Assembly (NCBI GenBank): GCA_002354205.1
Contig: DELD01000064.1
Span: forward strand, 1 to 39,400
Source of the DNA: Micavibrio sp. UBA2705
GTDB lineage: Bacteria; Pseudomonadota; Alphaproteobacteria; Micavibrionales; Micavibrionaceae
Reading direction: 5' to 3'
Length of the DNA stretch: 39,400 nt
Shown here one piece after another: positions 17,105-25,426 of the stretch; position 1 is the stretch's first letter, and each line of letters starts with the position of its first letter. A program made the translations under genes and the position numbers. The notes under the pieces were generated by a model that did not search any database, was not told the DNA's origin, and saw nothing but the letters and a program-made list of their open reading frames with translations.

Positions 17105-17689
17105 CTAAAATTTAATGCTTGCCTGCAAAGTAATCAGCTCTGGGTTTACTTTGTCTTTAATCGCAAGCTCTGGCAAGTAACCAAGCTTCACTGAATATTT
17201 ATCGGCATATTCTCCGCGCAAATAAACCTGCCCCGCTGGCGTCGCTTTATAGCCAGAAATATGATCGTAACCCGTGATCGCACCAACCATCATCCCCGTT
17301 GATAATGTCCAATCCTTATGCAGCTTATAGGCAAGTTCGCCCTGCGCCGATGCATAAAAGCTGTCTTTACTGTAGGAGTTTTTATAATACCCCGCACTGC
17401 CACCAAGGCGTAGATCTGCGCCCATAAATTTTGTGACATCATGCAGCTGCGTATAACCAACACCCCAATTTTTCTCATTAAAGGCCTTCTTTTCGCCCTG
17501 CTCATCCCAATAATATATATGCTCGCGCTCAAACGGGTCATGTACAGAAAGTATATTAAAATCAACATAGCGATGTACCGTGCCATCATCTCCCACATTA
17601 TCTGCTAGCGCTATAGACGGCGCCGCAGATCCCGCCAAAAGCACCGGCAAAGCCACGCTTTTAAAAAGATTGCTATATTTAGCTGACAT
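17105..17689 (-). CDS. Small outer-membrane beta-barrel-like protein with signal peptide
   Basis: The 194-aa protein starts at ATG 17689, preceded by GGGAGG. The in-frame GTG at 17704 covers that ribosome site and is not used. The signal peptide 'KSVALPVLLAGSAAPSIALA' ends at a probable Ala-Leu-Ala cleavage site. The mature part has alternating aromatic/hydrophobic beta strands (WGVGYTQLHDV, ADLRLGGSAGYYKNSY, ASAQGELAYKL, WTLSTGMMVGAITGYD, PAGQVYLRGEYA, YSVKLGYLPEL) and ends with the Phe typical of BAM-assembled barrels (LQASIKF). It is about eight strands in size. The precise family is not recognised; small lipid-modifying barrels are one possibility. Confidence 0.65.
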   Translation of the reverse strand: MSAKYSNLFKSVALPVLLAGSAAPSIALADNVGDDGTVHRYVDFNILSVHDPFEREHIYYWDEQGEKKAFNEKNWGVGYTQLHDVTKFMGADLRLGGSAGYYKNSYSKDSFYASAQGELAYKLHKDWTLSTGMMVGAITGYDHISGYKATPAGQVYLRGEYADKYSVKLGYLPELAIKDKVNPELITLQASIKF

Positions 17690-17834
17690 TATTCCCTCCC
17701 CCACGGATAAATGAATGCAGCAACAATAGCATAAAAATAAAACATATAAAAATTATGAAAAAAAGCAATTGTGTTTCATAAACTTAGCCCAACATGTAAT
17801 AAACATAGAAATAAGGCTCTTTATATATAGAGAG

Positions 17835-18179
17835 TTATGCCAAAAATTTAGAGATCAAAACCATGATATTTTGTGACAATCCTGCCGCACCAACATTCGC
17901 CATAGGGCTTTCCTCACCCACCACATCGCTATACACAGCGCTAATTTCATTGAAACGCAATGAGCTTTCGTCAAAGACGCGGCTTTGTACGTTCGTTGAC
18001 GCACCCATAGAACGAAAACCAAGCGCCTGCACATTCCCCTGCGCGCCATCAACATGCAGCCAGTGATAAACAAGGCTTTTATCAGCGCCCGCAGGCAAAT
18101 CAAGACGTTTGACCTCAACCACATATTCATGCCCTGCATGAAAAGCGTAAAGAATTTCAAATGACGTTTTACGCGGCAT
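17835..18179 (-). CDS. Hypothetical protein (114 aa)
   Basis: The protein is unrecognised. GGGGA lies 7 nt before the ATG at 18179. The N-terminal half is beta-like (FEILYAFHAGHEYVVEVKRLDL, YHWLHVDG), and the C-terminus is Ala/Gly/Val-rich with a short hydrophobic end (QNIMVLISKFLA). A second minus-strand frame overlaps it but has Cys/Met/Trp-rich, unnatural composition. It lies directly downstream of the rnpB 3' end on the same strand. Confidence 0.55.
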   Translation of the reverse strand: MPRKTSFEILYAFHAGHEYVVEVKRLDLPAGADKSLVYHWLHVDGAQGNVQALGFRSMGASTNVQSRVFDESSLRFNEISAVYSDVVGEESPMANVGAAGLSQNIMVLISKFLA

Positions 18180-18202
18180 GGCATTTTCCCCAAAATAAAA
18201 AT

Positions 18203-18562
<360 letters not shown>

Positions 18563-18608
18563 CGCTAGCAATAGCAAACTCCATGCAAAACAGCAAGCAA
18601 ACAAAATG

Positions 18609-18638
18609 TTTACATAACCTTCAATTTTATGCTATCAT
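18609..18638 (+). promoter_or_regulatory. Sigma-70-like promoter of ChaN/Tiki-like paralogue 1
   Basis: TTTACA (18609-18614), 18-bp spacer, TATCAT (18633-18638). The same TTTACATAA -35 context occurs upstream of paralogue 2. Confidence 0.5.
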
Positions 18639-18663
18639 TCCCCCTTAAACCATGAGGGGCATA

Positions 18664-19602
18664 ATGTTTATTGAAACGCTCAAAGCGATAGATACAGACC
18701 AACTCCGCCTTAAAAACCATGAGGCGGCGGATATTCTGTACAATGTAACCCGCGCCTATGATGGGATTTTTAAAAAATTCACACAAAGCCGCGCAGAAAA
18801 CAAACCACTTTATGTGGTCATGGGCGAGTACCATGATCGCCCTGCGCATAACATCGCACAGACACTTCTAATACGCGCTTTAAATGACCTTACCACCGCG
18901 CCAATGGTCACGGCCTTAGAATGCCCGATAGATTTAAAAGCAGCCGATTATCCTGAATTTAATGACAAACAAAACAACAAAGATGCCATCTGCAAAACAA
19001 GCGCAGCAAATATCGCGTTATTAAAAGAATATATCACGTCTGAATATGCCCCTTTTGCCAGCCAGTCTTTTGAAGCCAGCCTATGCCATCAACAAGACCG
19101 TCTTGTCACAATTTTTGGCGACATTGCCCGCAATGAAGATCACAGTTTAGATTTAACAACCATTCTCGGCGATAATAAAGCAGCCCCAAGCTGGGGCATA
19201 ACGTCAAAATCGCCGAATGGCGTTGCCCTACGCAACATCCATATGTGCGACCAACTGAGCGCAGCTGTCAAGAAATTCAAAGCGCAGCTTGCTGTGCAGC
19301 TTTGCGGACAAGCGCATGTTAATGGCTCAGAATACGATTCCCCGAAGGAAAGCATTAGCGGCTTACTCAGAGAGAAGAAACAGAACATATTTTCCATTTT
19401 CTGGGGCGCAGCAACAGCCATGCCCATACACATGTCGCCATCCGATTTTTATATCGCAGAAAACATGCCTGATCGCTTCATCCAATATCAAATACATAGC
19501 GCAAAAGAAGACTTTAGCGATAAGGACCTTGAAAATTACAAGCTTGAAAAAGACTACGTACTGGGCGTTTATCATGCGCTAGGCATCAAACCACCGCTAT
19601 AA
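18664..19602 (+). CDS. ChaN/Tiki-superfamily-like protein, paralogue 1
   Basis: The 312-aa protein starts at ATG 18664, behind a GAGGGG ribosome site, and aligns with the start of the paralogue at 20254. An in-frame ATG 12 nt upstream is less likely. The signature 'PLYVVMGEYHDRPAHNIAQTLL' (GEYHD at 54-58) resembles the 'LLGExHDNPxHH' motif of ChaN-type proteins. 'VALRNIHMCDQLSAAV' and 'LAVQLCGQAHVNG' (about 209-221) match the R..M and G.gHv.G motifs at the C-terminal end of this fold. ChaN proteins bind haem, and relatives include EreA esterase and Tiki protease. No signal peptide or lipobox is visible, so a cytosolic role is likely. Fold assignment is inferred; activity is unknown. Confidence 0.5.
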   Translation: MFIETLKAIDTDQLRLKNHEAADILYNVTRAYDGIFKKFTQSRAENKPLYVVMGEYHDRPAHNIAQTLLIRALNDLTTAPMVTALECPIDLKAADYPEFNDKQNNKDAICKTSAANIALLKEYITSEYAPFASQSFEASLCHQQDRLVTIFGDIARNEDHSLDLTTILGDNKAAPSWGITSKSPNGVALRNIHMCDQLSAAVKKFKAQLAVQLCGQAHVNGSEYDSPKESISGLLREKKQNIFSIFWGAATAMPIHMSPSDFYIAENMPDRFIQYQIHSAKEDFSDKDLENYKLEKDYVLGVYHALGIKPPL

Positions 19603-19606
19603 ATAT

Positions 19607-20071
19607 CTATTTCTGCGTAACACGCATGCCGCGCGAAATGCTGTTATCTAATGCCGCCTTATACACAGCAGCTTGGCGAATTATCGCGTCTAACAATAAA
19701 TCATAACATTCCAATTGGTCTTGCAGTAGAAATGGCTCACTTTCCTGTTTATCTGCGCCAACACCGGCAAATATAATATTATACTGCTCCGTCATTTCAT
19801 CAACGGATTGTAAAAACAGTGTCACGGGAATCTGCGTCGTATACACGCCCTGCACATCGACTAATATATGGATAGACTTATCTTGCACGCCGCGCTTCGG
19901 GCATAAATGCAACTTTACATCATGGCGTTTATTACAATACTGCAAAAAATCATTGACCTGACGGTAAGCCACTTGATGCCATTTTGTTAACGGTTCCGCC
20001 ACTTCGCGGTAATGTTCACGAAAACGTTGTGTGTAATCTTTGTGCCCATAGGGCAAATCCCTGTGACTCAT
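19607..20071 (-). CDS. Hypothetical protein (154 aa) between the ChaN/Tiki-like pair
   Basis: I do not recognise this protein. It is rich in His, Tyr and Gln, with a charged N-terminus (GHKDYTQRFREHYREVAEPL), a central beta segment (KSIHILVDVQGVYTTQIPVTLFLQ), and C-terminal helices. There is no signal peptide. Its stop is 4 nt from the convergent paralogue 1 stop, and its start faces paralogue 2 across a 182-nt intergenic region, so it may be regulated together with paralogue 2. Confidence 0.6.
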   Translation of the reverse strand: MSHRDLPYGHKDYTQRFREHYREVAEPLTKWHQVAYRQVNDFLQYCNKRHDVKLHLCPKRGVQDKSIHILVDVQGVYTTQIPVTLFLQSVDEMTEQYNIIFAGVGADKQESEPFLLQDQLECYDLLLDAIIRQAAVYKAALDNSISRGMRVTQK

Positions 20072-20198
20072 TTTATCCCTGCCCTGTATATTTTTCTATT
20101 TATAGCTGTAGTCTAAGATATATTTACACGCCGTTAAATTGTTAAAAGCCTTGTACGGAAAATCGTCCACGGTAAAGCAATGATAAGCCAACCAAAAC

Positions 20199-20227
20199 TT
20201 TACATAAGAAAGACACTGTGCTAAGTT
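20199..20227 (+). promoter_or_regulatory. Sigma-70-like promoter of ChaN/Tiki-like paralogue 2
   Basis: TTTACA (20199-20204), 17-bp spacer, TAAGTT (20222-20227). It shares the TTTACATAA -35 context with paralogue 1. Confidence 0.45.
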
Positions 20228-20253
20228 AGTCACTTCAGAAGAGGGAGCCGCGC

Positions 20254-21198
20254 ATGTATATCAGTAAATTGAAGGATATTAACACCGCTGAATTACGCAA
20301 CACAAATGAAGAGGCTGCCCATATCCTGCATAATGTTATAACTGCCTATAACGCGATTATTCAGCGCAAACAGCAGCTCACCAAGCAAGGGGATAATAAA
20401 CCACTTTACGTTTTATTAGGCGAACAACACGATTCTGTGTCCCAAAAAATTGCAGGAACTTTGCTGATAAAATGTTTAAGTGAAACACACTATGCTGAAA
20501 ACGCTCCTGCTGATGCGGCGCATAAGCCCATTGTAGCAGCATTAGAACACCCCATCACAATAAAATCCCCAACGCCACTTAATGACGAACGCGGTAATAA
20601 GGTGATTTGCAGCCAAAGCGCGGCGAATATCGACCATTTATTAAATGCGCATTTTTCTAAGAACACGCCACTAACCATGAAATACTTTCAAATGGCGCTG
20701 TCTTCTATGCAGCATCGCCTAACGACAATTTTTAGTGACGTGGCCCGTCACGATAACCGCACATTAAACCTACCAAACCATGCCGATGATGGCATCGACC
20801 CACGCAATGAGAAAGGCTTGCATATCCGCAATAAACATATGTCTGCCGCCTTACAAAAAGAAGCCTTGAAACACGATGCGCCGCTCGCCATTCAAGTTTG
20901 TGGGCAAGCCCATGTTAATGGCGGTGAGTTTTGCTGCCAAAAATACGGCCTAGCCAACATTTACAAAAGCGCTTCGCAAAATACTTTCTGTGTTTTTTGG
21001 GAAGAGAGTTGCCCCAATACATTCGGCCTTACAGACAATGAATTTTTCATCTCACGCAATATGCCTGAGCGCTATATCAGTTATAATTTGTTTACAAAAG
21101 ACGGACAAAACATTAACGAAAACCAGACAGGGTATAAGCTTGAAGACCAATATTTACAGGATTTCACAAAGGCTTTACAAGGCGCGGCGCCTTTCTAA
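20254..21198 (+). CDS. ChaN/Tiki-superfamily-like protein, paralogue 2
   Basis: This 314-aa protein is clearly homologous to the gene at 18664. Shared blocks are 'NKPLYV..GE.HD', 'ALE.PI', 'IC..SAANI', 'TIF.D.AR', 'LA.Q.CGQAHVNG' and 'NMP.R.I.Y'. GEQHD is at 56-60 and CGQAHVNG at 216-223. GAGGGAG precedes the ATG at a good distance. The same limits apply to its function as for paralogue 1. The conserved Glu/His/Asp at the N-terminal motif and the His of the C-terminal motif would sit together in the ChaN/Tiki fold, which suggests a metal- or haem-linked site. Confidence 0.5.
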   Translation: MYISKLKDINTAELRNTNEEAAHILHNVITAYNAIIQRKQQLTKQGDNKPLYVLLGEQHDSVSQKIAGTLLIKCLSETHYAENAPADAAHKPIVAALEHPITIKSPTPLNDERGNKVICSQSAANIDHLLNAHFSKNTPLTMKYFQMALSSMQHRLTTIFSDVARHDNRTLNLPNHADDGIDPRNEKGLHIRNKHMSAALQKEALKHDAPLAIQVCGQAHVNGGEFCCQKYGLANIYKSASQNTFCVFWEESCPNTFGLTDNEFFISRNMPERYISYNLFTKDGQNINENQTGYKLEDQYLQDFTKALQGAAPF

Positions 21199-21220
21199 AA
21201 TATACAACCGCCTAAATAAT

Positions 21221-21712
21221 TCAAACCAAACGCTTACGAAACGAAGACCACGGGAAAGCAGGCCCTGGGTCTTTTTTACGCTTGGGCGCAATATCGTCAT
21301 GCCCTATTACGTTAGCGGCTGAGATATTAAAACGCCCCTGTATATCACGGCACAGCGTAACAAGGCGGTCAATCTGCGCGTCCTCAAATGGTGGATAGTT
21401 GTTAAATTCGCCCTCATTGACCAGCTCAATACCAATCGATGTTGAGTTTATATCAGTTTCACCCTGCCATTCACTCACCCCTGCATGCCATGCGCGTTTA
21501 TCCTCTGCGACAAATTGATACACTGTGCCGTCACCATCAATCATATAATGCGGACTGATCGGCCCTGCATTAGGGTCGCTCGCCGTATTCAAATAATATG
21601 CCGCCGCATCATCTGCGGTTTTTGTCCCTGTGTAATGGATAATGATCAGGCTAGGGACAACATTACCGGCGCGCGCGTTATAATTCGGGCTTGGTCGCTG
21701 AATAATCTTCAT
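21221..21712 (-). CDS. N-acetylmuramoyl-L-alanine amidase, AmpD/amidase_2 type
   Basis: The 163-aa protein starts at ATG 21712 (GAGGAA upstream); an in-frame GTG at 21730 overlaps that ribosome site. The amidase_2 zinc residues are present: 'LIIIHYTG' (His) and 'VIGHDDIAPKRKKDPGPAFPW' (seen in part: His and Asp with the Lys motif). 'SPHYMIDGDGTVYQFV', 'AWHAGVS' and 'NSTSIGIELVN' complete the pattern. It cleaves the amide bond between MurNAc and the peptide stem. There is no signal peptide, as in AmpD, so it probably acts on cytosolic muropeptides in cell-wall recycling. msrA diverges from it. Confidence 0.85.
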   Translation of the reverse strand: MKIIQRPSPNYNARAGNVVPSLIIIHYTGTKTADDAAAYYLNTASDPNAGPISPHYMIDGDGTVYQFVAEDKRAWHAGVSEWQGETDINSTSIGIELVNEGEFNNYPPFEDAQIDRLVTLCRDIQGRFNISAANVIGHDDIAPKRKKDPGPAFPWSSFRKRLV

Positions 21713-21752
21713 CAATGTAACTTTCCTCACGGTTGATACGAACTATATAATT

Positions 21753-22394
21753 ATGATGAAGATAATTGCAAGTTTGATATTAGTTTTGGTTGTTCTTATA
21801 GGGTGGCAAACCCGCACAAGCGCAGGGCTGCCAATAGCGGAGAGTATTATGGACGAAAAACCACAAGACTACCCCACAATTACCCTCGCCGGTGGTTGTT
21901 TTTGGTGTTTAGAAAGCGAGTTCCGCTCATTAGACGGCATTAAGTACACCCATGTCGGCTATACAGGCGGCAAAGTCAAAAACCCACGCTATGAAGATAT
22001 CACAACGGGCCGCACAGGCCACGCCGAAGCCGTAATCCTGACCTATGACCCAAAAGAAATCAGCTTAGAAAAACTGCTGCATTACTTTTTCGAAATTGCC
22101 CATGACCCAACCACATTAAACCGCCAAGGCGTTGATAAGGGCACACAATATAGATCTGCCATTTTCTACGCCAATGATGATGAAAAAGCGCTCGCCGAGA
22201 AAGTCATCAAAGCCGTAAACGCAAAAAAATATTATAAAGACCCCATCGTGACAACATTAGAACCACTGACAACATTTTGGGACGGCGAAGAATACCATCA
22301 ACAATATTACGAGAAATACGAAGAGCAAACAGGACAAGAGCACATCCGTGTTTTCTTAAAGAAAAAGAAAAAAGCAGCCAAAGGGCTCTATTAA
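21753..22394 (+). CDS. msrA: Peptide methionine sulfoxide reductase MsrA, exported form
   Basis: The 213-aa protein reduces methionine-S-sulfoxide in proteins. The catalytic 'AGGCFWCLESEF' gives Cys49 as the nucleophile and Cys52 close by. 'VGYTGG', 'TGRTGHAEAV' and 'YRSAIF' are conserved, and 'YHQQYY' is the C-terminal signature. The first 25 residues form a signal peptide or anchor (MMKIIASLILVLVVLIGW), so it probably protects periplasmic or envelope proteins. It is followed by a small unknown gene 65 nt downstream. Confidence 0.93.
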   Translation: MMKIIASLILVLVVLIGWQTRTSAGLPIAESIMDEKPQDYPTITLAGGCFWCLESEFRSLDGIKYTHVGYTGGKVKNPRYEDITTGRTGHAEAVILTYDPKEISLEKLLHYFFEIAHDPTTLNRQGVDKGTQYRSAIFYANDDEKALAEKVIKAVNAKKYYKDPIVTTLEPLTTFWDGEEYHQQYYEKYEEQTGQEHIRVFLKKKKKAAKGLY

Positions 22395-22459
22395 AAAAAG
22401 TCTTTTCGTATGACAAATGGCGTGCTACCCATTTATGCAGAATAATGGGAGCAAGAATA

Positions 22460-22840
22460 ATGACACAGCAAGACACATCAAAATTTGAAATCTACAGACG
22501 TATGCTAGATTTTCAAAAAGGTGAAGATTTTCGTTTAAACAATGATGAACTTATTGAATATTACGGTGATTACGCACACCGCCATATAGAACTTATCAAT
22601 ACCGATTCAACGTATCGCGGCACATTTAACAAATATGCCAGCCCAGAAATGCTGGAAAAAGAAACAAAATACACCATTAATCTGCTGAGCACACATAAAG
22701 ACGGTAAAGTCAAAGGTACAGCCAAAGCATTATTCTATATCGCTGCATCTTTACCAACAATGGTGATGCAACAGCGCCGCGAAACAAAATTAACGAAAAT
22801 AGCCCTAGGCCTAGAACCTAAAGCAGCAAAACCAAGTTAG
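22460..22840 (+). CDS. Hypothetical protein (126 aa)
   Basis: The protein is unrecognised. It was started at ATG 22460 because GGGAG lies about 9 nt upstream; an in-frame ATG at 22445 is an alternative. It is a charged helical protein (FEIYRRMLDFQKGEDFRLN) with a short hydrophobic helix (AKALFYIAASLPTMVM) before a basic tail. It lies downstream of msrA and ends 14 nt from the convergent murA stop. Confidence 0.6.
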   Translation: MTQQDTSKFEIYRRMLDFQKGEDFRLNNDELIEYYGDYAHRHIELINTDSTYRGTFNKYASPEMLEKETKYTINLLSTHKDGKVKGTAKALFYIAASLPTMVMQQRRETKLTKIALGLEPKAAKPS

Positions 22841-22854
22841 ATCTAGATATAATA

Positions 22855-24174
22855 TTAAGCTAAACGAATATCTGCGCCGCAAGCACTCAGCTTTTCAACG
22901 AGCTTTTCATAGCCGCGGTTGAGGTGATAAATGCGGTTCACAACGGTTTCGCCCTCAGCCACCAAACCGGCCAGAACAAGCGCTACGCTGGCGCGTAAAT
23001 CCGTTGCCATGACTTCTGCGCCTGTTAGGCCAGCCACGCCGCGCACAAGGGCGCTATTGCCGTGTACGGTGATATCTGCGCCCATACGAATAAGTTCAGG
23101 CACGTGCATGAAACGGTTTTCAAAGATTGTCTCTGTAATCATCCCTGCGCCCTTGCAAATGCTCATCAGGCTCATAAGCTGCGCCTGCAAATCTGTCGGG
23201 AAACCTGGATGCGGCTCAGTCATAATATCAAAGCCTTGCAAATCAACACCATTGCGCTCCACAATTAAGTCTTTGCCGTCTTCTTCAATATGCATTCCCG
23301 CTTCTTTCAGCGGTGCAATAAGGCTTGTCAGCAAATCAGCACGCGTGTTTTCAAGCACAACTTTGCCGCCCGTCATTGCAACGGCGATCATATATGTACC
23401 TGCTTCAATACGGTCAGGGACAATGTCATATGAAATGCCGTTAAGGCGCTCCACGCCTTCAATAACAATCTTCGCGGTGCCAAGCCCTGTAATTTTTGCG
23501 CCCATTTGAATAAGCGCTTCGCCTTGATCAACAATTTCAGGTTCACGCGCAGCGTTATTAATGATTGTAATGCCCTTGGCCAAAGTTGCCGCCATCATAA
23601 TATTTTCAGTTGCGCCAACTGATATTTTGCTAAAGTTAATTTCAGCGCCGCGTAGTCCATTAGGCGCGCTTGCCTTAACGTAGCCTTGCTCAAGCTTAAT
23701 TTCAGCACCCATTTGGGTCAGCGCATCTAAATGCATGTCAATCGGGCGTGTACCAATCGCGCAGCCACCCGGCAATGACACTTCAGCTTTACCGCAGCGT
23801 GCCAATAATGGGCCAAGAATAAGTACTGACGCACGCATACGGCGCACAAGGTCATATGGCGCAACATGGTTTTTAATCGATGGTGTGTGGATCATGGCAA
23901 GGCCATCTTCACGCAAGACAACCTCAGCGCCCAAAGTTTTCAGCACCGCCGCTTGCATTTTAATGTCACCAAGATGCACAGGGCAGTTCATTAAATGCAT
24001 AGGCTCATCGGTTAGTAAACATGCAACCATATGCTTTAGCGCTGCATTTTTAGCGCCGCTAATACGGATACGCCCGTTAAGTTCGTTACCGCCCTTAATC
24101 ACCATTTTCTCAAGCTCTGATGCTTGTGAAAGTTTCTCAGGATCGACAGTAATTTCTTTTGCAACGGCGTTCAT
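22855..24174 (-). CDS. murA: UDP-N-acetylglucosamine 1-carboxyvinyltransferase
   Basis: This 439-aa enzyme catalyses the first committed step of peptidoglycan synthesis, adding enolpyruvate from PEP to UDP-GlcNAc. 'GAKNAAL' (40-46) holds the conserved Lys and Asn. 'LPGGCAIGTRPIDMH' (134-148) has the reactive Cys138, the residue modified by fosfomycin. The C-terminal 'DLRASVALVLAGLVAEG' and 'YHLNRGYEKLVEKL' are typical. It is about 20 residues longer than E. coli MurA at the N-terminus; Met24 is a possible later start. dcd lies 60 nt upstream on the same strand. Confidence 0.97.
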   Translation of the reverse strand: MNAVAKEITVDPEKLSQASELEKMVIKGGNELNGRIRISGAKNAALKHMVACLLTDEPMHLMNCPVHLGDIKMQAAVLKTLGAEVVLREDGLAMIHTPSIKNHVAPYDLVRRMRASVLILGPLLARCGKAEVSLPGGCAIGTRPIDMHLDALTQMGAEIKLEQGYVKASAPNGLRGAEINFSKISVGATENIMMAATLAKGITIINNAAREPEIVDQGEALIQMGAKITGLGTAKIVIEGVERLNGISYDIVPDRIEAGTYMIAVAMTGGKVVLENTRADLLTSLIAPLKEAGMHIEEDGKDLIVERNGVDLQGFDIMTEPHPGFPTDLQAQLMSLMSICKGAGMITETIFENRFMHVPELIRMGADITVHGNSALVRGVAGLTGAEVMATDLRASVALVLAGLVAEGETVVNRIYHLNRGYEKLVEKLSACGADIRLA

Positions 24175-24234
24175 TTAACCAATTCTCCAAAAACTATTAA
24201 GTGTTCTATTCATTATGTGAAAGGCTGTTCTAGC

Positions 24235-24888
24235 CTAAGTGCGTGGTAATGTCACGCCTTTTTGTCCCATGTACTTACCGCCGCGATCACCATAAGTGAC
24301 GTCGCAAGCGCTAGAGCCTTTAAAAAACAAGAACTGACAAACGCCTTCATTCGCATAAACCTTCGCTGGCAGCGGCGTTGTGTTTGAAATTTCAAGCGTC
24401 ACATGCCCTTCCCAGCCTGGTTCTAACGGCGTTACATTCACAATCAAACCGCAGCGTGCATAGGTACTTTTACCGAGGCAAATAACAAGTGCATCTTTGG
24501 GGATTTTGAAATATTCAACTGTACGGCAAAGCACGAAGCTGTTTGGCGGAATAACACAAACATCGCCCTTACGCTCAACAAAGCTTTTTTCAGAAAAATT
24601 CTTTGGGTCAACCAGCGCATTATCAACATTTGTAAAAATCATAAATTCATCAGCGAGGCGCGCATCATAACCATATGATGATAGGCCGTATGAAATGATT
24701 TTCTCTTCATCAACGTAACGCACCTGCCCATCAATAAATGGTTCAATCATGTCTTGGTTTTGCGCTTGCTCCCTGATCCAGTGGTCAGGCATGATACCTG
24801 GCAGATGATCAGCGCAATCTTTTAATAAACGCATTGCTTCGCTTTGTTTGCTGTCTGTCACAACGTCTTTGCCTAGAGTATCGCTCAT
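24235..24888 (-). CDS. dcd: dCTP deaminase
   Basis: The 217-aa trimeric-fold enzyme turns dCTP into dUTP for thymidylate synthesis. 'GLSSYGYDARLADEF', 'GKSTYARCGLIVNVTPLEPGWEG' (in parts) and 'HVTLEISNT' with the catalytic Glu are visible, followed by 'YGDRGGKYMGQKG' near the end. The N-terminus carries about 34 extra residues before 'MPDHWIREQAQ', where shorter homologues start. I kept Met1 because AAAGGT precedes it and its ATG overlaps the stop of the upstream small gene. Confidence 0.92.
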   Translation of the reverse strand: MSDTLGKDVVTDSKQSEAMRLLKDCADHLPGIMPDHWIREQAQNQDMIEPFIDGQVRYVDEEKIISYGLSSYGYDARLADEFMIFTNVDNALVDPKNFSEKSFVERKGDVCVIPPNSFVLCRTVEYFKIPKDALVICLGKSTYARCGLIVNVTPLEPGWEGHVTLEISNTTPLPAKVYANEGVCQFLFFKGSSACDVTYGDRGGKYMGQKGVTLPRT

Positions 24889-25058
24889 TCTTGATTACCT
24901 TTATCTTCCACTGAATGTTCACACTTGCCGCCATCCGTATCTTTGGCTGCTTTATTATTCGCTGCGTCACGCTTCGCCTTCTTACGGCGCATTAAATTCG
25001 CGCGCAAGGCATCAGCTCTTTTATCGAACTTTGTATTTTGGTCTTCTTTAACCGACAT
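24885..25058 (-). CDS. Small basic protein upstream of dcd (57 aa)
   Basis: Start ATG at 25058; the stop TGA (24885-24887) overlaps the dcd ATG (24886-24888) as ATGA, so the two are translationally coupled. The protein begins MSVKEDQNTKFDKRADALRA and continues with LMRRKKAKRDAA, then an acidic/Gly tail with one Cys. Short proteins with 'ALR.NL.RRK.Q.R' are common near murA in alphaproteobacteria, which supports it as a real gene. Function unknown; it could bind nucleic acid or the membrane. Confidence 0.75.
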   Translation of the reverse strand: MSVKEDQNTKFDKRADALRANLMRRKKAKRDAANNKAAKDTDGGKCEHSVEDKGNQE

Positions 25059-25195
25059 AACGTACCTAAAATAGATGAGATTAACGAGAATATAGTAAAT
25101 ATAGGCGTGACAATCCAGTCTTTTTGTTGTATCTTCCCCTCGCTCTTTGGGATAACCCTATTAAGAGCTTTATATTCAATGTCTTTGTGACATAC

Positions 25196-25270
25196 GCCGC
25201 GGTAGCTCAGGGGTAGAGCGCGTCATTGGTAATGACGAGGTCGAGAGTTCAATTCTCTCTCGTGGCACCA
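25196..25270 (+). tRNA. tRNA-Thr (GGT)
   Basis: A complete cloverleaf of 75 nt: acceptor GCCGCGG with TCGTGGC (two G-U pairs), D arm GCTC/GAGC, anticodon stem CGTCA/TGACG with loop TTGGTAA (anticodon GGT, reads ACC), T stem GAGAG/CTCTC with TTCAATT loop, and encoded CCA. It is the integration site of the element that follows. Confidence 0.96.
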
Positions 25271-25273
25271 TTT
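25253..25273 (+). repeat. attL-like site at the tRNA-Thr 3' end
   Basis: TTCTCTCTCGTGGCACCATTT overlaps the T arm, acceptor and CCA (shown here as seen, last base T at 25273). The site matches the copy at 36261-36280 except for one T/C change and one missing G. Confidence 0.65.
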
Positions 25274-25320
25274 CATCATTTTCCACCATCCAATACAGTC
25301 CAAAAACAAGCCCAAAAGCC

Positions 25321-25347
25321 TTTGTTTATATGGGTTTTGCGTATAAT
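25321..25347 (+). promoter_or_regulatory. Possible promoter of the integrase gene
   Basis: A perfect TATAAT (25342-25347), with a weak TTTGTT -35 at short spacing, 79 bp before the integrase ATG. Confidence 0.4.
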
Positions 25348-25380
25348 GCCGTCCAATAGCATTTATTTACATCCTGATTA

Positions 25381-25426
25381 TTTGGGGGTACTATAGGGGG
25401 TATCCAATTTTGATGTGGGGGTATCC
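25381..25426 (+). repeat. Left GGGGGTA boxes (three copies), third includes the integrase ribosome site
   Basis: GGGGGTA at 25384, 25396 and 25417. The first two are 12 bp apart, as in the pair at the right end of the element. The third is followed by TCC and the integrase ATG, so its Gs act as the Shine-Dalgarno. They are probably arm-type integrase or excisionase binding sites. Confidence 0.6.

Noticed and set aside
17855..18193. Alternative minus-strand frame overlapping the 114-aa gene
   Set aside because: It has Cys/Met/Trp-rich composition unlike real proteins here, and the other frame has a better-placed ribosome site.
25381..25426. GGGGGTA repeats as a CRISPR-like array
   Set aside because: The units are 7-8 bp, with no 25-40 bp spacers, and lie at the ends of an integrated element. 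No cas genes are present.
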